Of a stretch of 64,000 nucleotides of DNA, positions 46,895 through 54,783 are shown in pieces (the stretch's first letter is position 1; each line of letters starts with the position of its first letter). The notes beneath the pieces are model-generated. The model did no database searches and was not told the DNA's origin. It saw only the letters and a program-made list of their open reading frames with translations. A program made the translations under genes and the position numbers. Origin of the DNA: Nostoc paludosum FACHB-159 (GTDB taxonomy: Bacteria; Cyanobacteriota; Cyanobacteriia; Cyanobacteriales; Nostocaceae); the NCBI RefSeq assembly GCF_014698835.1, contig NZ_JACJTU010000004.1, positions 186,001 through 250,000 of the forward strand. Direction: 5' to 3'.

Positions 46895-47014
46895 GGGAGA
46901 TGGGGAGATGGGGAGAGAAAAGGACAAGGAGACAAGGAGACAAGGAGACAAGGAGACAAGGAGAATAATTCTTAACTCCTAACTCCTCACTCCTAACTCC
47001 TAACTCCTAACTCA
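46895..47014. repeat. Tandem 8-mer and 7-mer repeats between convergent genes
   Basis: The unit gagacaag is repeated about four times (about 46925-46963). It is followed by 7-mers taactcc/cactcct (46973-47014) that reach into the 3' end of the cytochrome b-like gene. These are STRR-type repeats. Confidence 0.85.
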
Positions 47015-47601
47015 GCACTCTGTTGCCATTCTTGCCAGAGTAAAGCAGATAAATGGACTATGGCTAAAATTAGTGTTGTCGTAGCAATCAGATAAGTGTG
47101 TATTGTGTAAAGGTGTTCAACTGTAACTGTGCTAATGGCTCCACCACCTGTGAGGATGTCTCGCAGTTGTCCACCGATTAGCGGAATCGCTTCGATGGTT
47201 CCTAGCTCAATGCTAAAACGCCAGTATCCTTCTTGAGTCCAGTCTAAAATCATCGCCGTCCAATCTAGCCCGATGGCACTGAGGGTGAACAAAATGCCGC
47301 TAATCCAAGCAGTCAGCCAACTCTTGCGAAATTGGCGACTCAAAAACATGACTATTAGTTGAATGAGGGCGATCGCAATTAGACCGTTACCAGCAAGCTC
47401 GTGGGATCTCCAAAACAACCAACCGTATGACAGTTGTGTATTAATCGTCTTCAAAGAGTTATAAGCACCGCCAGCTGTCGGCTCGTAGTAAAAAGAAAGT
47501 AAAACTCCAGTAGAAACGTAAATTAAGCACAGAGTCAGAATTACAACTGATAATATCGTTGCTACTCGTCGCAAAATCCTATCGAACTGGGTGCTTTGCA
47601 T
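46993..47601 (-). CDS. Divergent cytochrome b6-like membrane protein
   Basis: A 202-residue protein aligned over its whole length with cytochrome b6: four membrane helices, the loop GVLLSFYYEPTAGGAYNSLK (b6 has FYYKPTVTEAYAS) and LSYGWLFWRSHELAG. Of the four haem-ligating His of b6, three are at the expected places (67, 168, 183), but the fourth position is Gln81. It should bind one b haem as in b6 and a second one abnormally or not at all. The partner subunits PetC and PetD are not nearby. The last codons overlap heptamer repeats. It may serve in an alternative membrane redox chain. Confidence 0.82.
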   Translation of the reverse strand: MQSTQFDRILRRVATILSVVILTLCLIYVSTGVLLSFYYEPTAGGAYNSLKTINTQLSYGWLFWRSHELAGNGLIAIALIQLIVMFLSRQFRKSWLTAWISGILFTLSAIGLDWTAMILDWTQEGYWRFSIELGTIEAIPLIGGQLRDILTGGGAISTVTVEHLYTIHTYLIATTTLILAIVHLSALLWQEWQQSAELGVRS

Positions 47602-47703
47602 GGCTCACCCCTCCTGTTCTTAAGTAAGTATTTATTCTTATACAATTATTTTAGCTAAGAAATTTTAAGAAATTTTGCTTTTCTTATATAAAAATAAAGT
47701 TTT

Positions 47704-48399
47704 TTAAATCAAATATTGCACCCAAGTTTTTAACGGTTCTGGCGAGCCATACCAAATACCAGGACTTCTGAGAGAATGCTTAACACCTTCAATCACCAGA
47801 TTTTCTGCGCCTTCCAAGTGAGCTGCTTCAATGGGTGTGATTCCATCGCCCCAAGTATTACCTTTACCACAGGTTAATTTGTAACTACTGTAAGCAAACC
47901 AGCTACCACGCCGCCTTTGTCCAAAAATAGTTTTTCCCGCCACGCAAACGTAACGAACATTTTTGTAAAAAGCTCCAGGATAGTTATTGGTGACAAAATC
48001 GAGATTGGAGCGCGTCCAGCGTTCTTGGCTGATGTGGGGTGTACCCAAGGTGATGAGAGTAGCAACTAGGGGGTGAGCTTGCCAGAGGGATGGCTTGACA
48101 TCACCACGTGCAAAATAGGGTTTTTCTCCCATGTAGATGCGTGATATCCAACCCCCGGCTGAGTGACCAATCAAATTAATTTGAGTAGCGTTATGTTGCT
48201 GCAACATCTGTTTGACAGTGCGATCGAGTTGTTGCAAAATCGGCGTTATGGTTCTTCCGCCAATAGTGGGTAGCCAGTCACGGCGCCGTAGTGGTACTGT
48301 GAGAGTGGGAAAATTCAACTGTTGTAAAGATTGTTCTAGTTGGCGATAAGCGATCGCGCTTTCTAGATAACCAGGGACAATAACTGTCGGTAACGGCAT
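47704..48399 (-). CDS. Lipase-like alpha/beta hydrolase
   Basis: A 231-residue alpha/beta hydrolase. The oxyanion region is TVIVPGYLESAIAYRQLEQS and the nucleophile elbow is GHSAGGW (Ser near residue 81). A His near residue 213 (VIEGVKHSLRSPGIWYGS) is the likely catalytic His. It has no signal peptide, so it is presumably cytoplasmic or peripheral. Related proteins are common in cyanobacteria and plastids and may act on membrane galactolipids. The gene stands alone on the minus strand. Confidence 0.85.
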   Translation of the reverse strand: MPLPTVIVPGYLESAIAYRQLEQSLQQLNFPTLTVPLRRRDWLPTIGGRTITPILQQLDRTVKQMLQQHNATQINLIGHSAGGWISRIYMGEKPYFARGDVKPSLWQAHPLVATLITLGTPHISQERWTRSNLDFVTNNYPGAFYKNVRYVCVAGKTIFGQRRRGSWFAYSSYKLTCGKGNTWGDGITPIEAAHLEGAENLVIEGVKHSLRSPGIWYGSPEPLKTWVQYLI

Positions 48400-49010
48400 T
48401 TAAAATTTTGGCTGCAAGGGCTTAAAATTTAGAATTTTTTAACAAAGAAATAGTCAGTAGTTAGAGGCTAAAGTAGCCATCGTTTGACTCAATCTTGGAA
48501 GCCCCAAATACGTATTGATGGGTTTTAGGGCTAAAGTATCAACAAATGGTACAGTACACAACAGTTTTAGTGTCGGCTGATGTGGTAAGATTGTCACAAA
48601 GGGCGTAGTATCTATCATTTTAGCGTGCCATCTGTTACGTAATCTTTATGAAAACAAAGGCAGTAGCAAAGACGAAAAAATAGCTCGAATGTTCGGATAC
48701 AGCAGAAATTATCAGAAATATGAAATAGATAAATAACCGAAATATTACTTTTAATAGTGTGCTTTATAACAATAAAAAATCAAAAGTAGTGATTATTTAA
48801 ACATTTTTTAGCAAGCCCAATTTAACAATATGATAGAGCATCATTAAGAAATTAAAAACTTGAGGAAATGGTAATCTTAGCGTCTGGATTGCCAGCATAG
48901 GAAGTTATTATTTCCTTAGAGGGAAGCATCTCTTGGAATATATTGCAATATAGTCACCAGAGATAAAATTGTTAGCCAACTGCAACTGAGTCGAGTGAAC
49001 GATAACAGCC
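48400..49010. other. Gene-free divergent promoter region
   Basis: 610 bases between the lipase gene (minus) and the TonB-C-like gene (plus). The DNA is AT-rich, with no clear repeat or structured RNA. The promoters of both genes should be here, but none stands out. Confidence 0.4.
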
Positions 49011-50621
49011 ATGTCTTACGTCTCCCTGCTGAAAAATATACCAGAAATTATTACCCAGCCAATTGGGATAGCAGCTATAGCTTCTGTTGGCATCCACGGT
49101 GCGATCGCCATGATTGTACCATTGATGCCCATAGACTCCAGTAAGCCCAAGGAAACGGCATCATCAAAAACCGTCGGACTTATGGAATTGAGCCAAGCCG
49201 ACCAAAGCCGTTTGCCCCAAAGCACACCCCAAACCCAAGTAGGTTTACAACAATTACCGCCAATAGCGCCACTTTCTGCACCGAATTTCAGCGCCCAGAG
49301 TGTATTACCTCCATTGGCACCACCATCAACTAGTCAGTTAGTACTGCCTCCCCTACCTCCATCGGCTAATAGCTATCGGGTTTCCTCTGTGCCTACAAGA
49401 CAGTCTCTGCGGAGGATTCCCAATTATAATTTTGGGTTTGACGCTTCTAAATTTGACAGTTCTAAATACAATAACACCCCAAAATTCTCGCCATCAGTTC
49501 CTCCAGTTCCTCGTTTGAGTCAAAGCGATAGTAAATACGAATCGCCTCAACCACTGGCTGTGAATAGGTTGCCACAATTGCAGTCCCAGAACATACCTGA
49601 TGATATTCTGCAAAATGCCCAATCTCGCAACCTTTCTGATATTCCTCCCATTACAACACCACAGGGAAATCCAACTCCACAAATGACGCAACCAACTGGT
49701 GATGTGTCTAAAACTACTCAAAACTCCTTGATAAATTCTTTAAAACAAGGTCGAGCAAATAGCAATACTTTAATGGGAACTAGGGGAATGGTATCCCAAG
49801 CGAGCGATTTATCCCCTAAAGGAACTCAACAAACAATCGCACAACTGGATTCTTACGATGCTCTCAGAAAAGAAGTCCAGAAAGAATACCCGAATGCTGA
49901 ACAAAAACCAGTTATTCGGCAAACAGTAGCTACAGAGAAGCCGAATGTGGAAGGGGCTGTTTTGGGTGTATTAGTGGTAGATCCTGATGGCAAAGTCTTA
50001 GATATCAAGTTCCAAGACAAGTTACTCTCCCCGGAATTGCGAACAAAAGCAAGGGAATACTTTAACAAACAATCCCCCAAGGGAGATAAAAAGATTAGTT
50101 CTTATCCATTTAACCTAGTCTTCCAAAACGGTAGCAACACAATTGGAACGACTCAAGACCAAAAGCCCTTTCCATTAGCACCAGCAGGCAATAGCAATCA
50201 GCTAACGCCATCGCCTGCGTCCACTTCTAAACCATTTTCAGAAGCGCCAGTCACAACTAATCAGTCTGCGCCTTCACCCGCACGCACTCTCAAACCATTA
50301 GTTGTGCCAGGAGCCAATGCCACCTCACCGACAGATGGTGCAAAGCCATCATCCGAAGTGCAAATCAAGAATAATCAGCCTGCCTCCTTGCGTACAAATA
50401 CTCTCAAACCATTAGTTCTACCAAAAATCAATACCAATCAAACCCAGCCTTTACCAACAGCTACTTCTAAACCATCATCACCAGCAGCTAGTAGTTCTTC
50501 TGAACCGCTATTAACGCCAAGAGTTAATAAAAATCAGCCTACTCCTGAATCGGAAGAAGAATTACTACAACAGTTGCGCCAACTGAAGGGAAACAGACAA
50601 AAGTCTACTCCAGAAAAATAG
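49011..50621 (+). CDS. TonB-like proline-rich membrane-anchored protein
   Basis: A 536-residue protein with one hydrophobic anchor near the N-terminus (IGIAAIASVGIHGAIAMIVP, residues about 18-37). A long Pro/Ser/Gln-rich segment follows (about 60-250), then a compact domain near residues 275-375 with NVEGAVLGVLVVDPDGKVLD and LRTKAREYFNKQ, which resembles the C-terminal domain of TonB-type proteins. A 160-residue tail repeats the unit LKPLV(V/L)P with Asn/Pro/Thr-rich spacers. TonB-type proteins span the periplasm and transmit force to outer membrane receptors. Here the domain is internal and no ExbB/D genes are near, so the role remains open. Confidence 0.7.
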   Translation: MSYVSLLKNIPEIITQPIGIAAIASVGIHGAIAMIVPLMPIDSSKPKETASSKTVGLMELSQADQSRLPQSTPQTQVGLQQLPPIAPLSAPNFSAQSVLPPLAPPSTSQLVLPPLPPSANSYRVSSVPTRQSLRRIPNYNFGFDASKFDSSKYNNTPKFSPSVPPVPRLSQSDSKYESPQPLAVNRLPQLQSQNIPDDILQNAQSRNLSDIPPITTPQGNPTPQMTQPTGDVSKTTQNSLINSLKQGRANSNTLMGTRGMVSQASDLSPKGTQQTIAQLDSYDALRKEVQKEYPNAEQKPVIRQTVATEKPNVEGAVLGVLVVDPDGKVLDIKFQDKLLSPELRTKAREYFNKQSPKGDKKISSYPFNLVFQNGSNTIGTTQDQKPFPLAPAGNSNQLTPSPASTSKPFSEAPVTTNQSAPSPARTLKPLVVPGANATSPTDGAKPSSEVQIKNNQPASLRTNTLKPLVLPKINTNQTQPLPTATSKPSSPAASSSSEPLLTPRVNKNQPTPESEEELLQQLRQLKGNRQKSTPEK

Positions 50622-50854
50622 CCACTTCTTTGGCATACTAAATTTAACTCTGGTTAGTAAATTCGTAATTACAGGTTTGAGCAATTTGTCTTCTAGGTTG
50701 CTAAGGCTAGATAAAACACCAGTTAAGGTAAATCCAAAGAAAGCTAATCCCAAGTGAAGCTTTTTCACTTGGGGAACTCTAATAAATAAATTATCCTTCT
50801 TGAAGTTGCTGACAGTTGACTGTGAACAGCGGGATATTCTTGTATTAATAAAAT
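50622..50854. other. Short intergenic region
   Basis: The 233 bases between the TonB-C-like gene and the hairpin element show no RNA or known repeat. A minus-strand open frame reaching into the preceding gene is a shadow. Confidence 0.3.
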
Positions 50855-50936
50855 CTTCTAGATCTCCTTAAATCTGGCTTGAAATGGGTAATCTAATTCC
50901 AGTTACCTCGTTTTCAGGTTAAGGAGAATCTAGAAG
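50855..50936. repeat. 82-bp palindromic element
   Basis: The outer arms cttctagatctccttaa (50855-50871) and ttaaggagaatctagaag (50919-50936) are inverted and differ by one base. Inside, ggtaa and ttacc form a second stem. The element could fold as one long hairpin and is of the size of a non-autonomous mobile repeat. It lies between the convergent TonB-C-like and PEP-CTERM genes and could also end transcription. Confidence 0.6.
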
Positions 50937-51000
50937 TGCCTAAAATCATAACCAACCTCTTTTGAGACAACTTCTGAGGCTGATTTTTGTAGATAAGCGC

Positions 51001-51645
51001 CTAAGTTGCTGCTTTTTTATATGTTAATGCTGAACCAAGTCCTATAGCAGCAAAAGATAGTAAGCCCAAAATTGAAGTCGGTTCTGGAACACTCGTTGTA
51101 GTACTATCAGAGATTACAATGTTATCAAATTGGTGAAACGGGTCAACTTGCTGCCAGCTTGTTGAAATAATGTTTGTAAAATTTGTAAAGTTAAAAGTTT
51201 GGAATCCTTTAACACCATTTAGGGTAAAGGTATTAGAAATAGTTGAATTATCAGCTTTGACTCCAACAAACGTGACTGTAGATGACTCAAAAGGCTCATT
51301 TAGTTCTCCCAAATCAATTGAAAGAAGATCGAAAGCACCGCCATCACTTTTATTTAAAATTATTGTACCATTAGGTGTATCGTTAAATAAAGCTGTAGAA
51401 CCTAAGTATCGAGGTTCTCCAATATTAAATATTGCAAAAGGAAACTCATTGATATTGGTATTTGTCAGAGTGTAGCCGTCTTCAGTGTAAGAAAAACCTT
51501 GGGATGTTATACCGTCACCAGGCTGGGCTAAGCTTTCAAAATCAATCACTGTTAATGCCTGTGCAGTTGTACTCATTCCTATGGTAATAACAGCTGCACT
51601 GAGTGTAGACAAGGATAAATTTTTTACAGTAAATGAGTTAATCAT
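51001..51645 (-). CDS. PEP-CTERM sorting domain protein
   Basis: About 214 residues from the ATG at 51645 (GAGG seven bases upstream). A signal peptide (LSTLSAAVITIGMSTTAQAL) is followed by a beta-rich domain of about 150 residues (FDLLSIDLGELNEPFESSTV, TVTFVGVKADN) resembling small secreted sugar-binding sandwiches. The C-terminus is the sorting signal VPEPTSILGLLSFAAIGLGS followed by basic residues. PEP-CTERM proteins are processed by an exosortase and are linked to exopolysaccharide production, which fits the polysaccharide clusters in this window. Confidence 0.88.
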   Translation of the reverse strand: MINSFTVKNLSLSTLSAAVITIGMSTTAQALTVIDFESLAQPGDGITSQGFSYTEDGYTLTNTNINEFPFAIFNIGEPRYLGSTALFNDTPNGTIILNKSDGGAFDLLSIDLGELNEPFESSTVTFVGVKADNSTISNTFTLNGVKGFQTFNFTNFTNIISTSWQQVDPFHQFDNIVISDSTTTSVPEPTSILGLLSFAAIGLGSALTYKKAAT

Positions 51646-51713
51646 CATAATCCTCAAATTTCAAGTCAGGGAGGGAAGCTATAAATACATACAGCAGATT
51701 GCAAGTTGGTGAG

Positions 51714-51755
51714 GTACAGAGTAGGGGCGCACATCTGTGCGCCCCTACTCTGTAC
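51714..51755. repeat. Perfect 42-bp palindrome
   Basis: Two perfect 20-base arms (gtacagagtaggggcgcaca and its complement) with a 2-base loop, 69 bases upstream of the PEP-CTERM gene. Half of the same unit (gtacacaagtaggggcgca) is at about 5748-5766. It is a dispersed cyanobacterial repeat. By its position it may sit in the 5' leader of the gene. Confidence 0.85.
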
Positions 51756-51997
51756 TTCATTTACGTGAAAACCGTTGTAAGTATTGCTGAATAAAAAATA
51801 CATTTTCTTAGTGATAATTACAACAGTTATTCAGACTGCTTCACAGTAAAAATACTAGAGTAAGAGTTTTCTGATAAAAAATTAAGGAAATTATGAAGTC
51901 AATTGATCAGTATGAATAAAAATGTCAGTATATTATTTGCGACAAATTTGAAGCCTTTAGTTTCTAGAGTAATACTGAATGTATTTCTGAATTAAAA

Positions 51998-52021
51998 AAC
52001 CCTCTGATACACCAAAGGGTT
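51998..52021 (-). terminator. Intrinsic terminator of the cytochrome c6 gene
   Basis: Read on the minus strand: aaccct, a 12-base loop, agggtt, then a run of T. It lies 86 bases after the petJ stop codon. Confidence 0.8.
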
Positions 52022-52107
52022 GTTCTTGTGAGATTAATTTTTCACTTATAGCAGCTTAAGCATAAACCCTGACGGCAATAGCTTTCAGGTCTGTTGCTTG
52101 CTATATT

Positions 52108-52452
52108 TTACCAGCCTTGTTCTGCATTCTGAAAAACGTAAGCTGCTACCTGTAAAATTTCCTCAGGAGTTAACTTGTCTTTAAAGGCAGGCATGGCATT
52201 TTTGCCATACTCTACTTGGTGGATAATCGCCTGAATTGAGTCGTTATCATAATTTTTTAGGTACTTTGACAATGCTTCCTTTTTCAAGGTTTTCTCGGCG
52301 ATGAGGATGTTACCGCCACCGATATGGCAAGAAGCGCAGTTAGCCTCGAAAATTTTAGCACCGTTAGATGTTTCGGCTGCTAGTGCTGGACTGATAAATG
52401 TTACGTTGAATAAGGCGATCGCTAACAGCAAAATTAATAAAAGTATTCTCAA
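52108..52452 (-). CDS. petJ: Cytochrome c6
   Basis: I place the start at a TTG (52452) because GAGG lies eight bases upstream and the product then begins with a clean signal peptide, [16 protein letters not shown]...SPALA; a GTG at 52479 would add nine residues. The mature 88-residue protein has the haem site CASCH, the region [10 protein letters not shown] and the axial Met in [13 protein letters not shown], as in canonical c6. It is a thylakoid lumen carrier between cytochrome b6f and photosystem I, used when copper is low. It follows the plastocyanin gene on the same strand after a gap with an inverted repeat. Confidence 0.92.
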   Translation of the reverse strand: MRILLLILLLAIALFNVTFISPALAAETSNGAKIFEANCASCHIGGGNILIAEKTLKKEALSKYLKNYDNDSIQAIIHQVEYGKNAMPAFKDKLTPEEILQVAAYVFQNAEQGW

Positions 52453-52530
52453 AAGAATTTCCTCGCAACAAGCCTCCACGAAGAGTATAAACGCGATCGA
52501 TCCTTAGATTAAGTCCAATTCGATCAAAAT

Positions 52531-52603
52531 TGGCGGTAACTAGTTCACCCTTCTGTCGCTACGCAGTGCTTAGCGTCTTCGGTGGGCAGATTTGTTACCG
52601 CCA
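52531..52603. repeat. Inverted-repeat element between petE and petJ
   Basis: The arms tggcggtaac (52531-52540) and gttaccgcca (52594-52603) are perfectly inverted, with a 53-base interior. The interior contains ctgtcgctacgcagtgcttagc, a string of dispersed-repeat character. It may be a small mobile repeat. It lies between two copper-responsive genes, so an effect on read-through is conceivable but unproven. Confidence 0.6.
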
Positions 52604-52707
52604 TTATCCCTTGTCTGGTCACTCTAGGAGTGTAGCGTGTTGCTTATTAGCTGATTTCACTGAGGGAAGCTGAAAATATCATCTAGTGCCAACGACGATA
52701 TTTCTAG

Positions 52708-53124
52708 CTATTCAACAGTGATTGTACCAACCATGCCAGCACCACGGTGAGGTTCGCAGTAGAAAGTGTAGTCACCAGCAGGTGCGTCTGCGGGGAAGGT
52801 AGTTGATACTTTTTGACCGGGATTCATCAACTGTTTTTTATGAGACAGAGAAGTTGCTAATTCCTTGCTGCTAGCTGGGTTTTTCGCAGGATCGAACACA
52901 ACATTATGGGGAGGAACTTTATTGTTCACCCATTCAATTGTGTCACCTGGTTTAATTGTCAATTTTTTCGGTTGAAATGCCAGCATTCCTTTATCAGTAC
53001 CAAGTTTCACCTGGTATGTTTCAGCCGCAGCGCTGGGGGTAAAAACAGCAAAGCTGCTAACAACTAAAAGGATTGTTAACACAGCCAGGCTCAGGCGTCG
53101 CCAGCTTGCCGAAATAAATTTCAT
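52708..53124 (-). CDS. petE: Plastocyanin
   Basis: A 138-residue precursor. The signal peptide (RRLSLAVLTILLVVSSFAVF, ending SAAA) directs export to the thylakoid lumen. The mature protein ETYQVKLGTDKGMLAFQPKK has the copper ligands His in VPPHNVVF and Cys, His and Met in YCEPHRGAGM. It carries electrons from cytochrome f to photosystem I. It lies between psbV and petJ on the same strand. Regulation by copper is expected from known cyanobacteria but is not shown by the sequence. Confidence 0.98.
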   Translation of the reverse strand: MKFISASWRRLSLAVLTILLVVSSFAVFTPSAAAETYQVKLGTDKGMLAFQPKKLTIKPGDTIEWVNNKVPPHNVVFDPAKNPASSKELATSLSHKKQLMNPGQKVSTTFPADAPAGDYTFYCEPHRGAGMVGTITVE

Positions 53125-53461
53125 GACTCTCTCCTAAACAAACATTTTTTTTCCTTTCTCATTTTAAATAAAATCAACACCAAATATGACAATATGTCGT
53201 AGATACAATTTTTTTTTAAGAATGGGCGGCAAATTATAACGAAAAGCTCTGTAATCAGTAATAGATACTAGACTGCCATACCCCAGAAAGTCTCTGTAGA
53301 AAAGCAGGGGATTGGATATTGAGGACTGGGGGCTAAGGAGCAGGGGAGCACAAGAGAAGTTGTTGCAAGTCTTTACCTTGTCCCCCTCTGCCCCTAGAGC
53401 CTCTTCCCGATACCCAATACCCAATCCCAAAGGCTCAGCACTAATGCGCTAATTTAGGGAT
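53125..53461. other. Intergenic region with G-rich repeat strings
   Basis: The gap between psbV and petE. Strings such as ggattggatattgaggactg near 53310 and the complementary cccaatacccaatccc near 53410 are common repeat material. A minus-strand open frame here is a product of these repeats. The petE promoter should lie in the first 100 bases. Confidence 0.5.
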
Positions 53462-53953
53462 TTAGTAATAGATTTTTCCGCCACCCCATTTATTACCAAC
53501 AACTTTGGGTTGTAGGAGAATGTGACCAGCGATCGCTACTAAATCATCATCCGTCAGATTTCGCATTTCTGTGAAAATATCTGCACTTTTAGTGCTGGGA
53601 TGTAATTCGGAAATTTCATCTTCCCCGTCGTAAGTAGTGGGATTTTTCATATAATCCACCAAACCTTCAATGTTATTACGGTTTGGTGTTGCCAATGCTA
53701 AAGCTTCTGGTTCTAGTCCCACGTTCTGGTTAGTCTTGGTAACGCCACCAACGTGACATTGGGCGCAAGCGTAAGCAAATAAAGCTTTGCCTTCTTTGAC
53801 TTGTTTGAGGCTAAGTACAATGGTGTCACCCTTATCGTTTAATGGCACTGTCCGGGTAGCTTTGTCCAGTTCCAATGCTGTCGCGCTACCGACAATCAAC
53901 CCAAACGCGAGTAAAAAAGTAGCCACAACAACGCCAATTAGTCTTCTAAACAT
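53462..53953 (-). CDS. psbV: Cytochrome c-550 of photosystem II
   Basis: A 163-residue precursor with signal peptide (LIGVVVATFLLAFGLIVGSA) and mature start LELDKATRTVPLND. The haem site is YACAQCHVGG. The characteristic C-terminal end GNKWGGGKIYY and the region LATPNRNNIEGLVDYMKNPT are present. PsbV is an extrinsic lumenal subunit that stabilises the oxygen-evolving cluster. The run psbV-petE-petJ puts three lumenal electron-transfer proteins side by side. Confidence 0.98.
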   Translation of the reverse strand: MFRRLIGVVVATFLLAFGLIVGSATALELDKATRTVPLNDKGDTIVLSLKQVKEGKALFAYACAQCHVGGVTKTNQNVGLEPEALALATPNRNNIEGLVDYMKNPTTYDGEDEISELHPSTKSADIFTEMRNLTDDDLVAIAGHILLQPKVVGNKWGGGKIYY

Positions 53954-54050
53954 GTTTCCCCTTAAAGATTTTGACGCTCAACACAGCTAATAAAACGATG
54001 CTCAATCTCCATATCCAAAGCCTGAGATAGCCCTTGGGATGACTTTGGTA

Positions 54051-54248
54051 TCACCCACCGAATTGCCGATCCTTCGGGCGTGTATCAGACGATATTCGGA
54101 AAATAATTGCCTTTGCATCCTCTAACGCCAAACGGCTCTTTTGGTGTTTGTCGGCAATTAAGAGTTGGTTGTCGAGAGAAAACAATTTTTCTACAGTCAT
54201 GCTGTAGTCGGCTGCTATCTCTGCGATCGATAGGTTTGCAAAACCCAT
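54051..54248 (-). CDS. Small conserved-looking protein with helix-turn-helix-like start
   Basis: A 65-residue protein, MGFANLSIAEIAADYSMTVE then KLFSLDNQLLIADKHQKSRL. The segment LSIAEIAADYSMTVEKLFSL resembles a helix-turn-helix, and LALEDAKAIIFRI is a further helix. Similar small proteins occur in other cyanobacteria as far as I recall. It lies about 100 bases upstream of psbV on the same strand and could be co-transcribed. The ribosome site is weak. I assign no function. Confidence 0.55.
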   Translation of the reverse strand: MGFANLSIAEIAADYSMTVEKLFSLDNQLLIADKHQKSRLALEDAKAIIFRISSDTRPKDRQFGG

Positions 54249-54339
54249 AATGCTTGTTAACTGATAGATAGAGATTGAGTCGCTGTAATACCAATATCAC
54301 GTTAGGAGTGCAATTTGTTGCCGAAAATACGGTTTGGGG

Positions 54340-54412
54340 AATGGGGCATTGGGCATGGGGCATTGGGCATGGGGGCAGGGAGCAGGGGGAGCAGGGGGGC
54401 AAGGGAGGTAGG
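54340..54412. repeat. Tandem repeats of ggcattg/ggcatgg and gcaggg strings
   Basis: Direct repeats of ggggcattgggcat are followed by gcaggg and gagcaggg strings. This is the reverse complement of the caatgcc family at 18894. It is STRR-type intergenic DNA. Confidence 0.8.
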
Positions 54413-54462
54413 AGAAGTTTTGCGGCAGTAGATAGAGTTAGTTAATCGAATTAAAGGAGTTA

Positions 54463-54753
54463 ATGATTCTTGAGCTTTTGATAGCGAAATTAGAACCTCT
54501 GAGGTTTGGCGATGAATATCTGAGGTTTGGCGATGAATATCTGAGGTTTGGCGATGAATATCTGAGGTTTGGCGATGAACCTCTGAGGTTTGGCGATGAA
54601 CCTCTGAGGTTTGGCGATGAACCTCTGAGGTTTGGCGATGAATATCTGAGGTTTGTCGATGAATATCTAAGCTTCATCGATGAATATCTGAGTTTTAGCG
54701 ATGAATATCTGAGGTTTAGCGATGAATATCTGAGCTTGGAATTTCAAGTTTGA
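54463..54753 (+). CDS. Heptapeptide tandem-repeat protein (LRFGDEY repeats)
   Basis: A 96-residue reading frame with AAGGAG three bases before the ATG. After MILELLIAKLEP it consists of eleven full copies of a 21-bp unit (54499-54729) coding LRFGDEY or LRFGDEP, the later ones drifting to LSFSDEY, plus a partial copy. The last residues are LSLEFQV. The repeat is open on the minus strand as well, so the coding strand rests on the ribosome site. The result would be an acidic, amphipathic seven-residue repeat protein. Whether it is translated is not known. Confidence 0.5.
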   Translation: MILELLIAKLEPLRFGDEYLRFGDEYLRFGDEYLRFGDEPLRFGDEPLRFGDEPLRFGDEYLRFVDEYLSFIDEYLSFSDEYLRFSDEYLSLEFQV

Positions 54754-54783
54754 CAAATGCCCCATGCCCAATGCCCAAAATTA

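Noticed and set aside
53164..53430. Minus-strand frame of 88 codons between psbV and petE
   Set aside because: Made largely of intergenic repeat strings; no ribosome site.
54438..54677. Minus-strand frame with NLRYSSP repeats
   Set aside because: It is the complement of the 21-bp repeat; the plus strand has the better ribosome site.
54499..54729. Possible CRISPR array
   Set aside because: The 21-bp units are directly adjacent without spacers, so this is a simple tandem repeat.
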